10,198 nt of DNA from Parvularculaceae bacterium UBA4496 (GTDB lineage Bacteria > Pseudomonadota > Alphaproteobacteria > Caulobacterales > Parvularculaceae), in NCBI GenBank assembly GCA_002388885.1, contig DGNI01000005.1:41285-51482 (forward strand), written 5' to 3'. Every line of letters starts with the position of its first letter. The first letter of the stretch is position 1. Under the pieces are notes generated by a model, which was not told where the DNA came from, did no database searches, and worked only from the letters and a program-made list of their open reading frames with translations. Below are positions 6,326-10,198 of this stretch, in pieces. The position numbers were made by a program, and so were the translations under genes.

Positions 6326-7447
6326 ATGCTCACCATAACAAGCGACTTCGACAGCGGAAATATTGTTCCTCTCGACATTTCCGATCCGGCGAACCTGGCG
6401 CTTGAGATCAAATCGGACGGCAAGGCGGATTTCTTTCAGTGGTTTTATTTTCGTGTTGAAGGCGGCGAGGGCCAGCCTTTGACCATGCGCCTCAAAAACG
6501 CCCATGGCGCTTCCTATCTCAACGGCTGGAAAGACTACCGGGCGGTCGCTTCCTATGACAATGAAAACTGGTTCCGCCTGGAAACGTCATTCGACGGCCG
6601 GGAACTGACTATTCAGCATACGCCACATCAGGACAGCATTTATTTTGCTTACTTTGCTCCCTATCAGGCGTCGCGTTACCGCGACTATATAAGCAAGGTG
6701 AAATCCTCCCCAATGCTTGCCCATCGGGTCATCGGGCAAACGCTTGACGGACAGGACATCGACTATTTCAGGACCGGCACAGGAGAACGCCAGTTCTGGG
6801 TCATCGCACGCCAGCATCCGGGCGAAACCATGGGGTCTTGGTGGATGGAAGGGTTTCTCGATCGCCTGACCGATGAAACCAATGAGGATGCAAAGGCGCT
6901 ACGGGAAAAAGCGATGCTGCACATTATCCCGTGCATGAATCTCGACGGCGCGAAGCGCGGGCACTTGCGCACCAACGCCGCCGGCAAGGACCTTAACCGC
7001 GCCTGGCGCAACGCCAGCATGGAAGAAAGCCCGGAAGTTTATCTGGTGCGCGAGGCGATGCGGGCGAGCGGCGTTGATTTCTTCCTCGACGTGCATGGCG
7101 ACGAAGCAATACCGAACAATTTTCTCGTCACCGCGAAGGGCATTCCCTCGTGGAACGATGTCCATGACAAGCGTTTTAACCGCTATTCAGACCGGCTATT
7201 GGAAATCAGTAGGGATTTCCAGACCAAGGACGGCTATCCGGTCCCAGCCCCCGGCAAGGCTAATCTCGACATCGCCAACGCTTATGTGGCCGAGACGTGG
7301 GATTGTCTCTCCATGACGCTCGAGATGCCGTTCAAGGACGCGAATGTAAACCCGATGCCGGAAGAGGGCTGGTCGCCGGGCCGCTGCCGCAAGTTCGCCG
7401 GCGAGCATCTGAAGGTGATGGCCGAAATAGCGGACTTTGTCCGCTAA
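6326..7447 (+). CDS. M14 zinc carboxypeptidase, cytosolic carboxypeptidase (CCP)-like
   Basis: A predicted metallocarboxypeptidase that removes C-terminal residues from proteins or peptides. The start ATG has AAGGA six to seven bases upstream. There is no signal peptide or membrane segment, so it is probably cytosolic. Residues 1-120 form the beta-rich N-terminal domain typical of CCP (M14D) enzymes, with the family-like FFQWFYF (36-42). The catalytic domain runs from about 125 to 373. Zinc ligands are H164 and E167 (RQHPGET) and H257 (DVHGDE). The substrate-binding Asn-Arg pair is N224-R225 in GKDLNRAW. The catalytic glutamate is E333 in LEMPFKD. All essential residues are present, so it should be active. 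Eukaryotic relatives trim polyglutamate and C-terminal residues from tubulin; bacterial substrates are not established. It is flanked by aspS and ccmF with no obvious functional link. Confidence 0.92.
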   Translation: MLTITSDFDSGNIVPLDISDPANLALEIKSDGKADFFQWFYFRVEGGEGQPLTMRLKNAHGASYLNGWKDYRAVASYDNENWFRLETSFDGRELTIQHTPHQDSIYFAYFAPYQASRYRDYISKVKSSPMLAHRVIGQTLDGQDIDYFRTGTGERQFWVIARQHPGETMGSWWMEGFLDRLTDETNEDAKALREKAMLHIIPCMNLDGAKRGHLRTNAAGKDLNRAWRNASMEESPEVYLVREAMRASGVDFFLDVHGDEAIPNNFLVTAKGIPSWNDVHDKRFNRYSDRLLEISRDFQTKDGYPVPAPGKANLDIANAYVAETWDCLSMTLEMPFKDANVNPMPEEGWSPGRCRKFAGEHLKVMAEIADFVR

Positions 7448-7540
7448 GAGGGCGATTTATCGCGGGGTCCGGCCTCGCGAAACGCGGCGATTTTCGGTAG
7501 AAGTCAGAGCTGATCAGTAGCGCAGTCCCTGCAGGGTTCC
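7448..7540 (+). other. gap before ccmF with several short dyads
   Basis: This 93-base gap has no gene. It contains overlapping small stems: GCGA/TCGC (7452-7455 with 7460-7463), TCGCG/CGCGA (7460-7464 with 7476-7480) followed 10 bases later by ATTTTC, the palindrome CTGATCAG (7510-7517), and the perfect 10-bp palindrome CCCTGCAGGG (7527-7536). The last one covers the only Shine-Dalgarno-like bases (CAGGG) before the ccmF ATG, so pairing there could reduce initiation. None is a convincing terminator and I see no clear promoter, so ccmF may be read from upstream or from an unrecognised promoter. Confidence 0.35.
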
Positions 7541-9529
7541 ATGACGTCCGAAATCGGCCATTTCGCTCTCATTCTCGCATTCATGACCGCAATCGCGCAG
7601 GCGGTATCGCTGTTCATCGGCGTGAACAGCGGCGACGGACGGTTTTCGGTTTTCGGACAGCGCGCATCTATTGTGATTTTTGCGCTGGCGGCGCTTTCAT
7701 TCGGCTGCCTGATGCACGCTTTCGGAACGTCTGATTTTTCCGTCGTCAACGTGTTTGAAAACTCGCATTCCGCAAAGCCGTTCATCTACAAGCTGACAGG
7801 CACTTGGGGAAACCACGAAGGATCGATGTTGTTGTGGGTGCTGATCCTCACCTTGTTCAGCGCGATGCTGGCGGCGCAGGGGCGCGCGGCGCCGGCGAAA
7901 CTGCACATGCTGACGCTTGGCGTGCAGGCGCTGATCATCACCGCATTCATCGCGTTTATTCTGTTTACCTCCAATCCGTTCGAACGACTGTTTCCGGCGC
8001 CGCCGGACGGGACGGGATTGAACCCGCTCTTGCAGGATCCGGGCCTCGCGATCCATCCGCCGTTCTTGTATCTAGGCTATGTCGGCTTTTCGATTCCGTT
8101 TTCCTTTGCGGTGGCGGCGCTGGTGCTTGGCAAGGCGGATTCGGTCTGGGGCCGGCTGGTCCGTCCCTGGGCGCTTGCCGCATGGACGTTTCTGACCATC
8201 GGGATCGCGCTCGGCAGCTGGTGGGCGTATTACGAACTCGGCTGGGGCGGCTGGTGGGCATGGGATCCGGTTGAGAACGCGTCTTTCATGCCCTGGCTTG
8301 CGGGTACGGCGCTTATCCATTCTGTGCGCGTCGTCGAAAGACGCGATGCGCTGAAAGGCTGGGCCATCCTGCTTGCCATCGCGACGTTTTCCTTGAGCCT
8401 CGTCGGCACCTTTCTTGTCCGCTCGGGCGTTCTGACGTCTGTGCATGCATTCGCCGTCGATCCGGCGCGGGGCGTTTTCATTCTCGCCATTCTTGTTCTC
8501 GCGATTGGCGGCGCGCTGACGGTTTACGCCTTGCGCGCATCGGCGCTGACGCCAACCGGCCGATTCGAACCGGTCAGCCGGGAGGGCGGCCTAATATTGA
8601 ACAATGTATTTCTGCTCGCCGCATGTGCGGTGGTGTTCTTCGGCACATTCTATCCGTTATTCATCGACGTTCTGACCGGCGACAAGATCACGGTGCTGGC
8701 GCCGTATTTTAATCTGATCTTCCCGCCGATCACGTTTCTGGCGATGGCGTTCGCCGCGTTCGGAACCTTGCTCGCGTGGAAGCGCGCCGACGCGAACAGC
8801 ATTTTGCGAAAGATGATCCCCGCCGCCGCCGCCGCACTCGTTGCTGCGGTCATCGTTCTGGTCATTGCCGACCGCGCCCGCGCACTTGGCGCCTTTTCGA
8901 TCATGATGGTGATCTGGCTTGCGGGCGGGGCGCTCACGGAAATCGCACAACGAATTAAACTATTCGGCGGATCTTTTGGCGATACGCTATCGCGGGCCAG
9001 GGGCCTGCCCGCCGCCGCCTGGGGTTCAACGCTCGCGCATCTCGGGCTTGCGCTCTTTGCATTCGGCGCCGCCGGCATCAGCCTTTGGAAATCGGAGGAA
9101 GTGGTGCTGATGGCTGAAGGCGATATTTCGGAAGTCGCCGGGTACGCCGTGACGCTCAAATCCGTTGAACGCCTGCGCGGGCCGAATTACGAGGCGGAGC
9201 GGGCGACCTTTTCAGCAGCGAAAGGCGGCGAGAGCTTCACGCTTTCTGGCGAGCGGCGTTTCTATCCAATCCGCCAGATGGAAACGAGCGAGGCGGCGAT
9301 CCGCGCGCACGGCGTCGGCGATCTTTACATCTCCTTCGGCGAAAACACGTCGGGCCGCGGCTGGCCGGTGCGGCTGTTTTACAATCCGTTCGTCGGCTGC
9401 CTGTGGTGGGGCGCCGGGCTGACGGCGTTCGGCGGGCTTGTCGCGTTTGGCGATCGCGGCCGCAAACCAGCTAGACTAAAACGCAAAAAACCCGCGCCGG
9501 CGGGTAGCGCAGAGGCGGCGCCCGCATGA
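7541..9529 (+). CDS. ccmF: cytochrome c haem lyase subunit CcmF
   Basis: Integral membrane protein of the System I (Ccm) pathway. With CcmH, and CcmI where present, it takes haem from holo-CcmE and attaches it to apocytochrome c on the periplasmic side. The N-terminus (SEIGHFALILA) is typical of the family and fixes the start. At 662 residues it is of normal length, with about 15 hydrophobic segments. The haem-handling WWD region, WGGWWAWDP (235-243), is intact. The four conserved histidines appear at H172 (IHPPF), H260 (LIHS), H302 (SVHAF) and H500 (LAHLG), close to E. coli H173, H261, H303 and H491. A large periplasmic segment covers about 516-615 before the last membrane span. The tail after 640 is basic and Ala/Pro-rich. 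Its stop overlaps the dsbE start by four bases (ATGA). The ccmE and ccmI genes that often precede ccmF are absent here. Confidence 0.97.
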   Translation: MTSEIGHFALILAFMTAIAQAVSLFIGVNSGDGRFSVFGQRASIVIFALAALSFGCLMHAFGTSDFSVVNVFENSHSAKPFIYKLTGTWGNHEGSMLLWVLILTLFSAMLAAQGRAAPAKLHMLTLGVQALIITAFIAFILFTSNPFERLFPAPPDGTGLNPLLQDPGLAIHPPFLYLGYVGFSIPFSFAVAALVLGKADSVWGRLVRPWALAAWTFLTIGIALGSWWAYYELGWGGWWAWDPVENASFMPWLAGTALIHSVRVVERRDALKGWAILLAIATFSLSLVGTFLVRSGVLTSVHAFAVDPARGVFILAILVLAIGGALTVYALRASALTPTGRFEPVSREGGLILNNVFLLAACAVVFFGTFYPLFIDVLTGDKITVLAPYFNLIFPPITFLAMAFAAFGTLLAWKRADANSILRKMIPAAAAALVAAVIVLVIADRARALGAFSIMMVIWLAGGALTEIAQRIKLFGGSFGDTLSRARGLPAAAWGSTLAHLGLALFAFGAAGISLWKSEEVVLMAEGDISEVAGYAVTLKSVERLRGPNYEAERATFSAAKGGESFTLSGERRFYPIRQMETSEAAIRAHGVGDLYISFGENTSGRGWPVRLFYNPFVGCLWWGAGLTAFGGLVAFGDRGRKPARLKRKKPAPAGSAEAAPA

Positions 9530-10059
9530 GAAAAGTTGTTCTCTTTGCACCGCTGATCGTGTTTGTGGTTGTCGGCTCGTTCTTTGCCTGGGGGCTGACG
9601 CGCGATCCGTCGCGCATTCCCTCGCAGCTTATCGACCGTCCGTTGCCGGAGTTTGACCTGCCCGCCATTCAGGGGTTTTCGGAAGGTCTTTCCACTGAAG
9701 ATTTCAAGGGGCAGGTGACGCTTCTCAATGTGTTCGCGTCGTGGTGCGTCAGTTGCCACATTGAGCATCCGCTGCTGATGGAGCTGGCGGCGAAAGGCGA
9801 CATTCCAATCTATGGTCTCAACTGGAAAGAAAAGCCGGGCGACGGCAAGGCGTGGCTCGACCGGCTAGGTAATCCCTATTCGATGATTGGCGACGACAGG
9901 CAAGGCCGCGTTGCTATTGATCTTGGCGTCACCGGCGCGCCGGAGACATTCGTCGTCGATAAGGGTGGCCGCGTTCGCTACGTTTTTATTGGCCCGATCA
10001 CGCAACGGTCTTGGGAGGAAACACTGGCGCCTCTTATTGAAGAGCTGAGAAAATCATGA
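9526..10059 (+). CDS. dsbE: periplasmic thiol:disulfide oxidoreductase CcmG/DsbE
   Basis: Membrane-anchored thioredoxin-fold protein that keeps the cysteines of the apocytochrome c haem-binding motif, or of CcmH, reduced in the periplasm so haem can be attached. Residues 4-24 form the single N-terminal anchor. The thioredoxin fold follows from about 40. The active site is WCVSC with C74 and C77, and the cis-proline loop is TGAPETF with P139. The family-typical P..DLPAIQG segment (41-50) and the acidic E80 after the active site are present. Length (177 residues) is normal. The start overlaps the ccmF stop (ATGA) with only a distant GAGG upstream, so translation is probably coupled to ccmF. Its own stop overlaps the ccmH start the same way. 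The inner CXXC dipeptide is Val-Ser rather than the Pro-Thr of E. coli CcmG. Confidence 0.95.
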   Translation: MRKVVLFAPLIVFVVVGSFFAWGLTRDPSRIPSQLIDRPLPEFDLPAIQGFSEGLSTEDFKGQVTLLNVFASWCVSCHIEHPLLMELAAKGDIPIYGLNWKEKPGDGKAWLDRLGNPYSMIGDDRQGRVAIDLGVTGAPETFVVDKGGRVRYVFIGPITQRSWEETLAPLIEELRKS

Positions 10060-10198
10060 GGATTTCTTTTACCGCGTTGATCAGCCTTCTCATGGCAGTG
10101 TCGGGGTTCGCCGCTGAGCCCGATGAAATGCTTGACGATCCGCAGCTTGAGGAACGGGCGCAAGCCATCGAAACGCTATTGCGCTGCGTTGTCTGCCA
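10056..10198 (+). CDS. ccmH: cytochrome c maturation protein CcmH (N-terminal part)
   Basis: The first 47 codons of a CcmH/CycL-type protein, cut by the window edge. The ATG overlaps the dsbE stop by four bases. Residues 1-20 look like a signal peptide ending GFAA before EPDE. The segment [19 protein letters not shown] is the characteristic region before the conserved cysteines, and C44 and C47 form the start of the LRCxVCQ motif. CcmH-type proteins reduce the apocytochrome disulfide and work with CcmG and CcmF. Whether the full protein is the short alphaproteobacterial form or is fused to a CcmI-like TPR domain cannot be seen. Confidence 0.92.
   Translation, partial: MRISFTALISLLMAVSGFAAEPDEMLDDPQLEERAQAIETLLRCVVC

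Noticed and set aside
5411..6505. A 364-codon minus-strand open frame across the end of aspS, the palindrome cluster and the start of the carboxypeptidase.
   Set aside because: It is antisense to two well-recognised genes, crosses a repeat cluster, resembles no family I know, and is explained by codon bias on the coding strand.
7804..8274. A 156-codon plus-strand frame within ccmF.
   Set aside because: It overlaps the WWD and histidine region of ccmF in another frame and has no recognisable motifs.
8650..9159. A 169-codon minus-strand open frame inside ccmF.
   Set aside because: Antisense to the intact, conserved ccmF; low-complexity Ala/Ser/Pro composition typical of a shadow frame.
1..10198. 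Search for mobile elements, toxin-antitoxin pairs, phage-defence genes, CRISPR repeats or tRNAs.
   Set aside because: No transposase or integrase motifs, direct repeats flanking a segment, regularly spaced repeats, or cloverleaf-like sequences were seen; all sizeable frames belong to known housekeeping or envelope families.

Overview
The window looks like a chromosomal segment of an alphaproteobacterium. This rests on four things: an AspRS of the alphaproteobacterial type, a System I cytochrome c maturation cluster, a large TonB-dependent receptor with the VVTATKR-type N-terminus common in Caulobacterales, Parvularculales and sphingomonads, and a GC-rich extragenic palindrome cluster of a kind seen in that class. 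Placement below class level is a guess. By eye the base composition is moderately GC-rich and even, with no transposase, integrase, tRNA, CRISPR array or other sign of recent transfer.

Left half, minus strand: a TonB-dependent receptor, cut by the window edge so that its C-terminus is missing; ribonuclease D (rnd); and a SppA-type signal peptide peptidase. A strong intrinsic terminator lies between sppA and rnd, so these two are probably separate transcripts. The receptor has its own 220-base upstream region with a candidate LacI-family operator.

Right half, plus strand: aspS, divergent from sppA across a 182-base regulatory region; a four-hairpin extragenic palindrome cluster; a cytosolic M14 zinc carboxypeptidase of the CCP type; then ccmF, dsbE/ccmG and the start of ccmH. 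The last three are joined by two ATGA stop/start overlaps and form one translationally coupled unit for haem attachment to c-type cytochromes. CcmF is the haem ligation component, CcmG and CcmH handle the thiols of the apocytochrome CXXCH motif.

The genes are mostly housekeeping (translation, RNA processing, envelope proteolysis, cytochrome maturation). I do not see a clearly novel multi-gene system. The points most worth a second look are the receptor's upstream operator-like site, the inverted repeat between sppA and aspS, the palindrome cluster, the CCP-type carboxypeptidase of unknown substrate, the AspRS residue that predicts relaxed tRNA specificity, and several start-site corrections.
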